Source of the DNA: Lepidostoma basale
Lineage: Eukaryota > Arthropoda > Insecta > Trichoptera > Lepidostomatidae
Assembly: GCA_022606425.2 (NCBI GenBank)
Contig: JAHDVF020001471.1
Coordinates: 434,001 to 498,000, forward strand
Direction: 5' to 3'
Length of the DNA: 64,000 bases
The notes under the pieces were generated by a model. That model was not told where the DNA came from. It made no database searches and saw only the letters and a list, made by a program, of their open reading frames with translations. The first letter of the stretch is position 1. Each line of letters starts with the position of its first letter. A program made the translations under genes and the position numbers. Below, piece after piece: positions 1-10,476 of this stretch.

Positions 1-392
1 GGCGGGGGGCGCGGGGGGCCCGCTGGGTGTGTGCGCCCTCACAGTCTTAGGAGTCACCAATGGTGATGATAAACTGGATCTCTGAAAACGATAATTCACC
101 AAATGTCAGAAAAACTCTCAAATACATAAAACAAAACATAAAAGTTGTCTGAACTACTCTACCAATAATAAACTGATGCAATATTTAATATTAGAGAATT
201 TGGTTGTTGCAAGAACACAAAATTGACATTTCGTTTTAATATTATAGATTATATTTATAAATATGTATATTACACTACTGCTTTGTCACCTTGAGGATAT
301 TTTTTTACGAATGTCTGCAAATCATAAAAGATCCTTGAACAAAACAAATGGCGACATTTAAAAAACGAGTTAATGTAATTTAGTAAACTCAC

Positions 393-1231
393 CGTGGTGT
401 CCGTATTCCTAGGCGAGGCTGCATTAGGCGAGGCCGCGGCCGGCACGTAGGGCGAGTGGTGCATGGCAGGCGCGTAGGGCGCGTAGAGCGGAGGGTAGCC
501 GGGCGGGTAGGCCGGCGGCGCCGGGTGCGGCGCGTGGCCGGGCGCCGTGCCCACGGCCGGGCTGCCTCGGCGCCCAGGCCGCCCTGGCCGGCCGCCGAGC
601 CCACGGGGAGGGCGGCCGCGGGCGGCGCGAGCGAATGGAGGCTGGACGCGTACCCGTGGCCCGGCTGCTGGCCCGGCAGCGCCACGTGCCCGTGGTTCAT
701 GGGCGGGTGCTGGCCGTGCGAGGGCAGGCCCGAGGGGTGCGGAGGGAAGTTGGGCGGGTGCGCCGTGTGGTTCTGCGCGCCGGCGGGATGTGGCTGGTGG
801 TGCGGGTGCGTGTGATGCTGGGCCGCGGTCTTGTGGTGGCCGGTATGGCCGGGATGGCCGGGATGGCCGGGATGGCCGGGATGGCCGGGGTGGCCGGGAT
901 GGCCGGGATGGCCGGGGTGGCGGTAGTCGTGGTGCGCGGGCGGCAGCGGCGGCAGCAGGTGGTGCGGCGGGTAGCCGGGCGGGTGGTAGCCGCCCAGCGC
1001 GGGGTGGCCGAGCCCCGGGCCGGTGTCCGGCGCACCGCCGTTACTATTACTATTAACGCTACTGTTATTATTATTACTACTTATTGGTTTACTAGTCTGG
1101 AGAGGCGGTAGTTTCGCGGCGGGAGGAGTGTTCTGAGTTTTGGCAGAAGCCGGCCTAGGCTGCGGGAGGTGATTGAGAGGCACATGATTGGAGAGCGGCG
1201 TGATGTGTGTCGTTACAGGACCATTGGACAC
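393..1231 (-). CDS. Internal exon of a His/Pro-rich protein, with an apparent 1-nt frameshift
   Basis: On the minus strand a pyrimidine-rich acceptor (TTGTTTCAG) opens this exon at 1231 and a GTGAGT donor closes it at 393. The reading starts VSNGPVTTHITPLS, then PPAAKLPPLQTSK, an Asn/Ser run, PPGYPPHHLLPPLPPAHHDY, a GHP tandem repeat and a His/Pro-rich stretch. Near 560-600 the sensible frame changes: the upstream frame ends as an Arg-rich artefact, while the other frame reads GTAPGHAPHPAPPAYPPGYP and runs to NTDTT at the donor. The exon is 839 nt; one added base would give 280 codons and phase 0 at both ends, matching the upstream exon. I infer a missing base in assembly or a real frameshift allele. 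No catalytic or folded domain is visible. The family is not recognised; an AUTS2/fibrosin-like nuclear regulator is a weak guess. Confidence 0.7.
842..922 (-). repeat. Coding minisatellite, 9 units of 9 bp (Gly-His-Pro repeats)
   Basis: Nine tandem 9-bp units of GGGATGGCC, with GGGG variants, lie inside the His/Pro-rich exon. On the minus strand they encode GHP repeated about eight times and ending in GHT. The period is a multiple of three, so unit gain or loss keeps the frame. The copies are nearly identical, so length polymorphism is likely. Confidence 0.9.
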
Positions 1232-2257
1232 CTGAAACAAACAACGTATTGCAATTACCACCATTTTATGAGTAAATTAAAATAGTTGTAGGTATCAGAA
1301 ATTAGCAGCGAATTGCTGAAACCAGTCATTCCTAAAAATCAGTTGAAATACAACTAAATGTTACAATATAAAATGAAACCGTACGTCCTAGAGTATTAGT
1401 AGTAGGGGGGACTAGTTACGACAGATTGAGTAGTAATAAATATCGTCTATAAAATGTTTTCGTTAAAACTCTAGCCAGCCTCTAACATCAAAATTATTTG
1501 GGAAATCAAATAATTTAATGATTCCTATTAAAAAATAATAAATCCCCGGCTCGGCCATGACTAAATCGTAGCATCGCTTTTATGTTAAATCATAAAACAG
1601 AACTGCGTCATAAAATTGAAAAGCAACCAAAATAAATCTTCATTTCACGAGTTTCCTGCCATAAACTTCATATTAAAGCCGAGAACATTATGATGTAAGG
1701 AGATAATAAAGGCGCGGGCTGTAAATGCAAATGTGCAACAATTTAGCAATTCCACACTAAAATGTCTTAAACCCATTCGTCACACGCACTAACCTCACTC
1801 ACACACACGCATTCTCTCTCTCCCTCTTTCTCCGTCTTGCCCCAGAACAAACTTACTCAAAATAAATATTTAAAGAAACAATCTCGTTTTTACGAAAAGC
1901 TCGAGTGATCAAGTTGACAAATAATGCTAAGGCCGTAATCCGAACGTACACATTATAGCTAATATGATACGATTGCGTGTATCTCTTGAAATGTTTCAGA
2001 ATACTATGTATTGACTGAGCGCTATTTACAGAAACAAGGACGGAAGCTGACATTATAATATCACCCATATATTTTCACGACACATTAAATACCTGTATGG
2101 ACAATATTATCTTGGGCATTACATTTAGCGCTGTCTCTGTAGAAATAATTGTGTAAAATACAAAAGCAATTTCTGTAGCTATTAAAGATAATTTAACATT
2201 AAACAATGACTAAAAAAAACGAACTGGTTTAAAAAAATATACAATTTGTTTTATAGA
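1232..2257. other. Intron, no recognisable gene or element
   Basis: AT-rich intron immediately upstream (minus strand) of the His/Pro-rich exon. The only visible structure is a CA- and CT-rich patch at about 1780-1840. The small ORFs here have no coding character. Confidence 0.6.
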
Positions 2258-2553
2258 ACCAACTAACTAACTAACCATCACGCCGTCTCCCCGGAGGGGT
2301 AGGCAGAAAAAATGGAACGCCACACTGTTCTGTCCTGACATACTTCTCTCGATCCCTCTACATCCATACATCTTGTCATGCACGCACGTCGATTTCTCCG
2401 ACTCCTCACGTGACCGACATTTAATATTTGATTGATTTGATCGTGCCACGTTTTCCCCGGCCTTCCACTATTTCTAGCTCCGTTCACGCCGTTTACATAT
2501 ACCTTCTTCACCATTCTGTTCTACTCATTCTTTCCATGTGCCCAAACCATATT
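2258..2553 (-). mobile_element. LINE 3' end, family A (TTAG tail)
   Basis: Minus-strand 3' fragment of a non-LTR retrotransposon. The translation contains VNGVNGARNSGRPGKTWHDQ, then a Cys/Arg-rich block and a C-terminus reading SAYPSGETA. The stop codon lies in GGCGTGATGG and is followed directly by (TTAG)n. This extremely short 3' UTR with a microsatellite tail is typical of RTE-type elements. The fragment is 5'-truncated, with indels breaking the frame. Related copies recur through the window. Confidence 0.8.
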
Positions 2554-2590
2554 TTTTTATAGACAGAAAAATAATTCCGATTGTATAGAA

Positions 2591-2850
2591 TACCTAAAAG
2601 TATTGTAATTTTTAATACGAATGAAAACGTCTGTTATCCAGAAGTTTTATTATATTCCATGGGAATGACATGTTTCGCCTTGCTAAGGCATTATTAAATG
2701 ATAATTCCATTACACGTTTGATAATGCCTTGGCAAGGCGAAACATGTCATTCCCATAAAATATAATAAAACATCGAGAAAATAAACGTTTTCATTCGTAT
2801 CAATTATAAGGAGTTTTATATCATTGTTCAAGAAACAATAAATATAGAAA
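2591..2850 (+). repeat. Hairpin repeat family (a), hammerhead-like core
   Basis: Imperfect palindrome whose arms share GAATGACATGTTTCGCC and its complement, with outer ends ACGTTTTCATTCGTAT. On the plus strand, 2718-2748 reads TTGATAAT, a 5-bp stem GCCTT/AAGGC with loop GGC, then GAAAC-AT-GTC. This is the layout of a hammerhead core with helix III reduced to one or two pairs. The 3' side ends in GTTCAAGAAACAATAAATA. Possible TSD TATAGAA at 2584-2590 and near 2847; weak. Confidence 0.55.
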
Positions 2851-3349
2851 TTTTTGGTTGTGATCATCGATTTCATATCATACGTGTGATTTTAACGTTA
2901 TTGTTACGTAACGTAGAAACAAATAAGAGTACGAGTGTGAAAAAGTACAAGAGTGGAAAAAAACTGATTTCAACTCTAACTCTTTGATTGAAACGAAATA
3001 ATAAATAAGGGACACTTTTACGTGTCCAGCTTATCGTCACCATTTTTTTAATGGGGGGAGCAAGGTGTATGAACTAACTGGACGTACTCTGGTGTATGAA
3101 CTAACCCAGTGGTCGAGAAATTACGGCTCGCGAGCCAAATGTGGCTCTTCAACGACTGTACATAATACATTTTAAAAAAATACATAAATTTAACAGAACT
3201 TTACTCCAAAATTACATTGTAATTAAAAACAACACAAACGTGCCTTACTCAAACCTTCAAAGAAAATGCATGGCCATAGTTTTAATTAAAAATGACGACG
3301 TTTTAATATTAATAAAATAATGTTTTGAACAGTTCAAAAGATTATCATA

Positions 3350-3795
3350 TCTTATGTATAAAAGTGAAGCTTGGAGTTGGCAGAAGAAGGATGAAAGTAG
3401 GATAAATGTCGTAGAAGAATGTGCAGAAAAACAATGAATGATAGAATATCGAATAATGAAGTAAGAAAGGAATGTAAGGCGAATGAATGCGTGATAAATA
3501 AAATTAAGAAAGGGTCACTTAGATGGTTTGGACACATGGAACGAATAGATGAGGGAAGAATGGTTAAAATGATATATGCAAGTAGTGTGAATGGGAAAAG
3601 AAGTTGAGGCAGGCCAAAGAAGACATGGCATGACCAAATTAATCAATTACTGAAAGGCGACCATGTGTTCGAAGTAGGAACAATCGACAATGTATGAATG
3701 TAGAAGAGGCGCGAGAATTATACCAGGATAGAACAATGCGGCGATCCATCCTCTCTGCTTACCCCTCCGGGGAAACGGCGTGATGGTTAGTTAGT
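3350..3795 (+). mobile_element. LINE 3' end, family A, longest copy
   Basis: Plus-strand 5'-truncated copy. The frames give WQKKDESRINVVEE, then RKTMNDRISNNEVRKECKAN, then KKGSLRWFGHMERIDEGRMV and GRPKKTWHDQINQLL, ending at GGCGTGATGG(TTAG)n. RWFGHMER and GRPKKTW are hallmarks of the C-terminal part of non-LTR reverse-transcriptase proteins. Internal stops and frameshifts make it a pseudogene. Confidence 0.8.
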
Positions 3796-3937
3796 TATAT
3801 CTAGTATTGTTCAGTGACCGTAGTTCGAACCGATATCCAAAAACAAGATTTTTAAAAATAAATTTGGCACCCAAAAGAAATCTTAACGGATGTGTATTGC
3901 TGATATTTGTCTCTTTTGACTTATCAAATCAATTTTT

Positions 3938-4225
3938 TTAAGGATTGATTGTATCTCAATAGAGACGAAGATGTAAATTGTTTTTTGGAAACAGAATATG
4001 GTGGTCGAGGCGTTTACAGGACTTATAATAATATAATAATAATAAATTGGATAATTTATAAAGCGCCATTTTTATGAATTGCTCATCTCAAGGGTGCTGT
4101 AGAAGATGCTCCGTTTTATCAACTATCTGTCATTGGTTGGGTTAAGCAATCGCTTTATGTTAACAACATTCCCCATTCCGCCCTACTTACGACCACCACG
4201 TCTGACAAATTTTTGGAAGTTGTAT
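3938..4225 (+). mobile_element. Dispersed repeat family H, interrupted copy
   Basis: Begins AAGGATTGATTGTATCTCAA and continues through GGTGGTCGAGGCG; it resumes after an insertion at 4024-4110 with GGTTGGGTTAAGCAATCGC and ends in ACGACCACCACGTCTGAC. Related to 34510-34850 (opposite strand) and 19280-19645. The class is not recognised. Confidence 0.6.
4024..4110 (-). mobile_element. LINE 3' end, family F, nested in family H
   Basis: (AAT)n followed by AAGCGCCATTTTTATGAATT and CTCAAGGGTGCT. It is the complement of the 3' end seen at 48560-48655, including the ATT microsatellite tail. It splits family H, so it inserted later. Confidence 0.65.
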
Positions 4226-4329
4226 ATATGCTACTATCATTGTATATATGCTAGTATCAAATCAAACATTGTATATATGCTAATATCAAATAAAATAAAT
4301 GTATATAGTACATAATTATAGTTATTGAG

Positions 4330-4400
4330 AACAGGTATAATATAATATAATACCAGGAACGCATAAAGATGGTGTGACTTAGGAATACAATTTATTATAT
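4330..4400 (-). mobile_element. Small CR1-like LINE 3' fragment, family E
   Basis: Contains ATACCAGGAACGCATAAAGA followed by TGTGACTTAGGAA. This matches, in reverse complement, the region just after the stop codon of the 7100-7587 copy, and lies parallel to 56500-56545. Confidence 0.5.
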
Positions 4401-4920
4401 TAGGAACGAGAGACGCTACGAACGAGATGCGTGGAGACTGATGCAGCCGATCTAAGTAAAGATTTCTAGCAATCCAGTGGAGGGTTCCACGGGATTCGCG
4501 GGAAAGTAGTGTAAACTGTGCCCTACCCCCGGGGGTGGCAGCAGGCAGGAGGGCCAGCCGCTTATCACGGCCCCGACATGGAAATCTAACGAGGGAAAAA
4601 TGTCCGCGTCACACGAACGGGCGACCGTAAAATCCGCTCCACTCCCAGCTAATTTATCGCTCGTGATAAATGTACTACATTAGTAAATACTCCGAGTGCG
4701 GCGGCTGTAAATCAAGAGCGGGCGTATTTTTAAAAGCCATTACAATAATAACATTATGGGCAATGCCATTCATTATTAATAGACCGGCAGAAATTTACTT
4801 TAATTTTCCGTCGAAACCGCATCGGGTTCACTTATGATCTAAGCATTTCCGGGAATCTTTCGTTCTAAACGGAGCTGTTTCTATAAATGTCAATTTTGTT
4901 TATCAAGGAAATCGTCATAT
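4401..4920. other. Unannotated stretch
   Basis: No ORF, repeat or RNA signature recognised. Local GC-rich patches (about 4500-4640) stand out from the AT-rich surroundings and could be regulatory, but nothing specific is visible. Confidence 0.4.
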
Positions 4921-5300
4921 CATAGGTTCCCAACCTTTTCTAGATCACCACCCCCATTTTAAGAAAGAAAAAATTCCAATGCTCCCTCTCCCATAATAGT
5001 TACATTACAATATTGTGCATATTATTTATATTTTATAAATCATCTATTATAAATCACAAAACAGATAAATATTATATGTCAATTGTAGTGTTAAATTAAA
5101 ACAAAAAAATAATAAATAAAAATAAGTATTTATTAACGCGATAACAATAAGTTGAAAATTTTAATTAAATTTTCCATGTAAATAGTATTTTATAAGTAAG
5201 TATTTTAGTTTTAATTTCTTAAATATATACGCCGCGGCCATCCCCTTGAACGCCCCCCGTTTGACTCCGGGCCCGCTACCGCTACCGTTGGGAACCAGAG
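4921..5300. mobile_element. hAT-like non-autonomous element, diverged copy
   Basis: Left end CATAGGTTCCCAACC and right end GTTGGGAACC are inverted. The inside carries the same Cys/Pro-coding-like C-rich right end (GCCGCGGCC...CGCCCCC) as the 9010-9440 element. No intact 8-bp TSD is visible, and the right border was disturbed by the LINE insertion at 5308. Confidence 0.5.
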
Positions 5301-5307
5301 GTTAGAA

Positions 5308-5464
5308 CTTCATCTTCTTCTTCTTCTTCGATGGCCCTACAGCCCATATCGAGCCTTAGCCTCCAACTCCTCCTGTCCTCCGCTTCGACCCTCCAATCTG
5401 ACACTCGTAACAATTTCGCCCCATCTCTCCCAACTTCATCCTCCTATCGCAGCCTTGGTCGTCA
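5308..5464 (-). mobile_element. LINE 3' fragment with GAA tail and 11-bp TSD
   Basis: Minus-strand 157-bp fragment ending in a (GAA)n tail, seen as (CTT)n on the plus strand. It is flanked by a perfect 11-bp duplication AGAGGTTAGAA at 5297-5307 and 5465-5475. The duplication proves a target-primed insertion into the right end of the hAT-like element. Confidence 0.8.
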
Positions 5465-5536
5465 AGAGGTTAGAATAAAAAAGTTTAATATGAAAGGAGC
5501 TTTAATCACAATATTTTAATTTGCGCAGAGTTTCAT

Positions 5537-6021
5537 TCTTCTGCAATAACAACATCAACTTAAAATTGAGACAGAGGATGGTCAAATGCTATATTTGGTC
5601 CATATTATTATACGGAATGGAGACCTGGATCCTCAAAGTGAACACAATAAACCGTATAGAAGCACTTGAAATGTGGCTCCATCGCAGAATGCTGCGGATA
5701 TCATGTCACCAACAATGAGGTGCTACATAGAGCCAGAATAGGAAGAGAATTGTTGTCTGATGTGAAGTCTAGAAAGATGGCATATTTGGGACACATTCTC
5801 CGCAACGAGAAATACGATCTGCTGCACCTCATCATAAAAGGGAAGATCGAGGGTAGGGGCGGTGTGGGAAGACCCCAGATGCCCTGGCTCGAGAATATCA
5901 AGGAATAGGCCGGAAGTCGGGATGTGGAGGAGTTGTTGTGTGGTACAGGACAGAGAGGCATACGCCGGGGTGATAGCCAACGTCGGGAAGACCTGATATG
6001 GCACTCGAAGAAGAAGAAGAT
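5537..6021 (+). mobile_element. LINE 3' fragment, family B (GAA tail)
   Basis: The frames read LKLRQRMVKCYIWSILLYGM, then NRIEALEMWLHRRMLRIS, then NNEVLHRARIGRELL, then GRGGVGRPQMPWLENIKE, with a tail of (GAA)n. These are the conserved C-terminal blocks of RTE-type reverse transcriptases. A frameshift near 5700 and a stop near 5907 make it dead. A degraded TSD (GTTTCAT near 5530 and 6022) is possible. Confidence 0.8.
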
Positions 6022-6874
6022 GTTTCATGCGTTAAAATAACAAATTTAAATAGTTTAATTGCAATTCGATGACGTGTGAGTATACAATATCATAACTAAT
6101 GGTATATTAAGTATCTGTGCCAATGTGTGTGTTTTTTATTCTCATTTGCGATACACATTTCGCTTACGAGTCTGATGATAAATACGCTTATGTATTTAAG
6201 CGATTGTTATAAAATAATAGCTATTGTATAGAGTAATCATACTTTAATGGCAAACCGCCGGGAATCAAATTAAAATTATACGCGCGCGCAACATGTAATA
6301 AAAGTTCAAACAATGCCCCCTTTTAAATCAAAAGGTTACAGTCAATAAAATAACTATTCCGAATCGAGGCCCATTGAGGGCGACCCTGATTGTTCGATAC
6401 CTTATCGATTGTTCCGATTCAAATATCCATCTCATTCGTAAACATAATGTTAGAAATACACAATTTAAATATATCGAATAACGATTGTACAAAATATAAC
6501 AAAAATATATTAAACTAAGTAAAGTGCAGTTATTACAGTAGAAGTGAGCACCATATAAGGTAACTCCGAAGTCGAAATTGTAATATTCCTACGTATTTTT
6601 TCATTACTTATTTAAGTTGTAGAAAATTACTTAGTTTCGATGCCTTGGACACATCCACTCGGCTTTTACATAAGTTCGCTAAAAAAACGCTTTCGTATAA
6701 ACTTGGTACGAATGTAGACCAATTTAACATTTAGTTAAATTATTTTTGGGTTTGTTTTGTTACTACGATTAAGATCTGCTTAGAATGAAACCGGTTGGTA
6801 GTGTTAAAAACAAAATAAACCGGTCTTAATACATAATATTTAAGTATTCCATTTGTTTCTTATAATAAGTTAGA

Positions 6875-7021
6875 CGACCTTCGTGGAAGAGTGAGAAGAG
6901 CTCTGTCTGCCATACCGAAGGTCCTTGATTCGATTCCCGGCGATGGCAGTGTAATTGTCACAAGATCTGGCGTAGAATTCACAAAATGGCGATAGATTAG
7001 CTACCTATCACATGTCATGAT
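6875..7021 (+). mobile_element. tRNA-derived SINE
   Basis: The head resembles a tRNA with a B box GATTCGATTCC at 6927-6937 after GAAGAGTGAGAAGAGC (A-box region). It is followed by a conserved tail, GGCGATAGATTAGCTACC then TATCACATGTCATGA. Four other copies in the window share head and tail. Confidence 0.75.
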
Positions 7022-7099
7022 AATCAATATAATAGCTGAAAACAAATTGGCTTCTAACGACCTGAACAAAAAAATCACAATATTTATAATATAATAATC

Positions 7100-7587
7100 T
7101 CTATCCTACGGCATTTCTTCTGGGAATGCTCGGAACCAATTCTTTACAGCTTCGAAGAGATGGACATCTAATAACCCATTTCTTCAGATTAATTATGGGA
7201 TACTTCGAGAACTCGGCCGTACTGGAGGATGTTGGTCTTTTTGTCCCCGATAGATATCTCCGACAGCGACAGCACAGATTGTTTTACCTACCGGCCGCCA
7301 GAACCAATCTGCCTCTGGTGACACCGGTGGGAAGAGCAATTAGTCTGCTGAACGCGGTCTCCTTGGAGATCGACGTCTTTCATGTTAGTGAAAGTACGTT
7401 CAGGGGGCAAATACTATTGACTTTAGAAAGTATCTTGTCTTCCTAATGTCGAACCATCTCTAATGCGTTCCTGGTACTTTGTTGTATTTTTATAATATTT
7501 TGCCTGTACTTAATAGATGCCTTAAACATTTTCCTGTTTGTAATGTCTATTGAGTTAATAAACTGATTTGATTTGATTTGATTTGAA
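7100..7587 (+). mobile_element. CR1-like LINE 3' end, family E (TTTGA tail)
   Basis: Contains a reading of about 106 codons: LGTNSLQLRRDGHLITHFFR, then FFVPDR-like VGLFVPDRYLRQRQHRLF and PAARTNLPLVTPVGRAISLL. This resembles the extreme C-terminus of CR1/Jockey-group reverse-transcriptase proteins. After the stop comes a short 3' UTR with AATAAA and the tandem tail (TTTGA)n at 7566-7587. The copy is 5'-truncated; its last exon-like block is intact. Confidence 0.75.
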
Positions 7588-8709
7588 TAATCAATACAAA
7601 AAAACAATCACATACTCGTATATTAATTTTTAACTGTGACTATATAACATATGTATTACACGTATGAAATATGTGTTCTCCAAGCCATAAATTACGCGAA
7701 GAGGACCTCAATATAAATGAAAGAATAAAGGTAAAAATATAATTTAAAAAAAAAAATAAAGTACGAACAATTTACGAAATTAGATTATATTATACGAAAG
7801 ACAAGGACCGCATTATATGGACTGTGAGAGAGTACAGACCAATAAAGGGCGTTTGCAAAATGAGAATATATAATCCAATAATCCCGGTTCAACAGGAATA
7901 ATAAATTAATGAACGTTACTCAAATCCACATAATGCACAACGTATCGCGCGAGATTAGCGTTGTTCCAAATGGATCAATTTTCAATAAATGAATGATTTA
8001 CGGACTTAGCGCATTGGCCCGCGCCCCGCGCTACCTGGCGGCCTGGCGGAGTGCTAATAGGACGATTCCTACGCTCATTGGCGCGTGATGGACAAAGACT
8101 TGAAATGTGATTCGCCGATAAGATCTAATCAATTATGCGGTATTAACGGGGGAAATAAAATAACCGTTATCGAGCTAGCATTTAAGCGCTGGTTTAAGTC
8201 TAAGGATTGCGGCGAGATATTAAAATAATAAACCACGACCGTGTACACAATAACCTACACACTAAAAAAAAAATGGGGAAAATAAGTTTTATTTCGCGCG
8301 CAATAAAAAGTAAATTCTTTTGTGGGAGTCGTTATCTGGCGTAAAAATTAATTGCGAGTTTTGCGGTGAGCATATTTTACTGCAAATAGATAAGGCGACG
8401 GAGAGTGTGTACTTTTTAAAAATAAATTTAATTATTGTAAAATCCTTTTTAAAATACAGCGTGATTGAATTTTATGCCGCGCGCTTATGGCCGTAAACCG
8501 ATAAAGAACGAATAAAAATCCTAATAAAACGCCAAAAACGATTTGTATTCAAATAACTCCCCCTCGAAATAAAAATTATTTAAATCAATATCGAGTTTGT
8601 AAAATTAAAATGTTCGGCACCTCGCGAACGGCAGATGTAGAAGGCCGTACAATTACGAGAATTAAATATCTATAAAATTGTATAATGGATCATTGCAGTC
8701 GGTTAGTTA
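7588..8709. other. Intron, nothing recognised
   Basis: AT-rich sequence with a few GC patches (about 8015-8085). No repeat, RNA or coding signature is supported. Confidence 0.5.
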
Positions 8710-8717
8710 GTCTAGCA

Positions 8718-9001
8718 CAGGGCTGTTCAAACCAGATACGATCCCGGACCAATCCAAATATCTAAATAGATTAGAAGGACGCAGAAACAAATTTAAATAA
8801 AAAATAAAAATACAGGGATGTCATTGTTGTAATATAATTAATTTTATTATTTCTTCGTTAATTTATCTACTACAATTCTGTCGATATCAACATTAATATT
8901 AGTTATTGCCGCAATAAGGAAATTTTTGTATTTGCGGTAGATCAAAAACACGTCGCGGGCCGCACAAATATAAGCCGCGCCCCGTGCTTTGGACTGCCCT
9001 G
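8718..9001. mobile_element. hAT-like MITE with 8-bp TSD
   Basis: 284-bp element with inverted ends CAGGGCTGTTCAAA (left) and CAGGGCAGTCCAAA (right, reverse complement). It is flanked by perfect 8-bp duplications GTCTAGCA at 8710-8717 and 9002-9009. The end sequence and TSD length fit the hAT superfamily. It has no transposase. Confidence 0.85.
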
Positions 9002-9009
9002 GTCTAGCA

Positions 9010-9440
9010 CATAGGTTCTCAACCTCTTCTGGAACATCGCCCATTTACAAAATAAATTTTAAACACCTCCACTCCTATAACAGTTATACTAAATATTTAA
9101 ATATTGTTATAATATATCTCTATAAAATTAAAATAGATTACTTTCATACGACCCACTTAATTTGTGGTGTGGCATTATTAAAAATATCTTTTCATTATGT
9201 TTTAGTAGCACTGATGAAGCTCCGGTGGAAGTGAAACCGATTGGTTCGATAAAACAAAATAAAGTGGTGTAAAACCAAAATATGAAAGTGTTTTAAATTA
9301 TTTATAAAAAAAGATTATGTAACAGAAAATTACAGAATTATATAGTTAGACAAACTAATTATTCATGCAAAAGTATTAATTTCTTCTGAAATAGGTACGC
9401 CACGGCTGCCCCATTTGACTGTCCCCTTTGGGAACCTACG
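9010..9440. mobile_element. Second hAT-like MITE abutting the first
   Basis: Inverted ends CATAGGTTCTCAA and CGTAGGTTCCCAA (reverse complement of the right end). Flanks are GTCTAGCA (9002-9009) and GTCTAGCG (9441-9448), a 7/8 match. Together with the neighbour this makes three copies of one target octamer. A hammerhead-like fragment is nested inside at about 9200-9300. Confidence 0.75.
9211..9246 (+). ncRNA. Hammerhead-like motif with both canonical boxes, decayed stem
   Basis: CTGATGA at 9211-9217, a broken stem II (AGCTCC / GGAAGT, loop GGT), GAAA at 9233-9236, a stem III CC-GATT-GG, then UU. Box order and spacing fit a type I hammerhead. Stem II has two mismatches and no stem I pairing is seen, so activity is unlikely. 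The downstream AATAAAGTGGTGT also occurs at about 13235. Confidence 0.4.
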
Positions 9441-9448
9441 GTCTAGCG

Positions 9449-10476
9449 GATCGTTTTACCGAATGTTCACATAAGACATTATTATAATATCTTAGTAGAG
9501 GAAGTCGAGTGTTCGGGGTTCGTACTTGCCGAATAGCAAACACCAGCTGCCCGAATAACGATTAAAGAATTGAGTGATTAGAACGGGCAGATTAATTACC
9601 CGGCATTCCCAGGGATGTAATCAAATCATTTGGGCCTAACGATAGAAACGAAAACATCAATCAGATAGTCGGATGGAAATTCTCCATCTTGTAATAGACT
9701 AACGACTCCGCCATAACATTCCCGCGAGACTCGTACCAATAAAAGATAAAACACACAGCCGTAATGACAGCATTAATAAAACTCTACCGCCTTGCATTAG
9801 CTCACTAATTACTAACGTAAATGCAGGTTAACGTTTCAGCTAACAACTTGTAATCTTTTAGTGTTCGTTAATATTAATTACTGTGTCAGTACGAAGAGTT
9901 TAGATAACATTCAATTAACGTTTGGCATATTATTTGACAGCGTAGGAGGAAAACTAGAACAAATGTGTATAATGTCAGAATGCATTATGATCTTAATCTC
10001 AATCCAGCGCGACCAGTCTCGTCGGTTCTACGAGTCGTACTCTGGTGCGGAGATTGTTCTGTACAGATTGAATACCTCATTACAATCGCATGGGCTTATA
10101 TTCCGCATTAGCGCGTACTACATGTGTAATATGTATGTCTACTCTGGTCTCTAACGAGGGAAATTACAGCGATGTTATCAAAATGTGTACTCGGAATAGA
10201 ACTGAGGAAATATAAATATTTTTACGTAGATAATAATTCTCATTTGGAATGTATAGCAGTTGTAACCACCCACAGAGCGAGCACAACATTTGAGATACTA
10301 TGAATTGTTAAGAAAGATATATTAACAGCGTTCGGTTACAAAATATATTTACGGCCACTTATTATTAACTTCATCCGCATTTATTTTAAATGGAATACAA
10401 ATATTTCACATGTTTCATGTCATTACCCCCCAGAATGTATGTAATAATAAACGAAATCTCCAAACGATTAAGATAC
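9449..10476. other. Intron, nothing recognised
   Basis: No supported gene or repeat. An open frame of 97 codons at 9861-10154 has no recognisable domain or coding bias. Confidence 0.4.

Noticed and set aside
1..60. Next downstream exon of the host gene at the window edge
   Set aside because: The GC-rich edge suggests coding sequence, but no convincing acceptor is visible and the segment is cut by the window.
842..922. CRISPR-like array because of regular short units
   Set aside because: The units are directly abutting 9-mers without spacers and encode GHP; this is a minisatellite.
456..1111. Plus-strand open frames of 119-169 codons in the GC-rich region
   Set aside because: They are shadows of the minus-strand His/Pro-rich exon; the GGGATGGCC repeat stays open in several frames.
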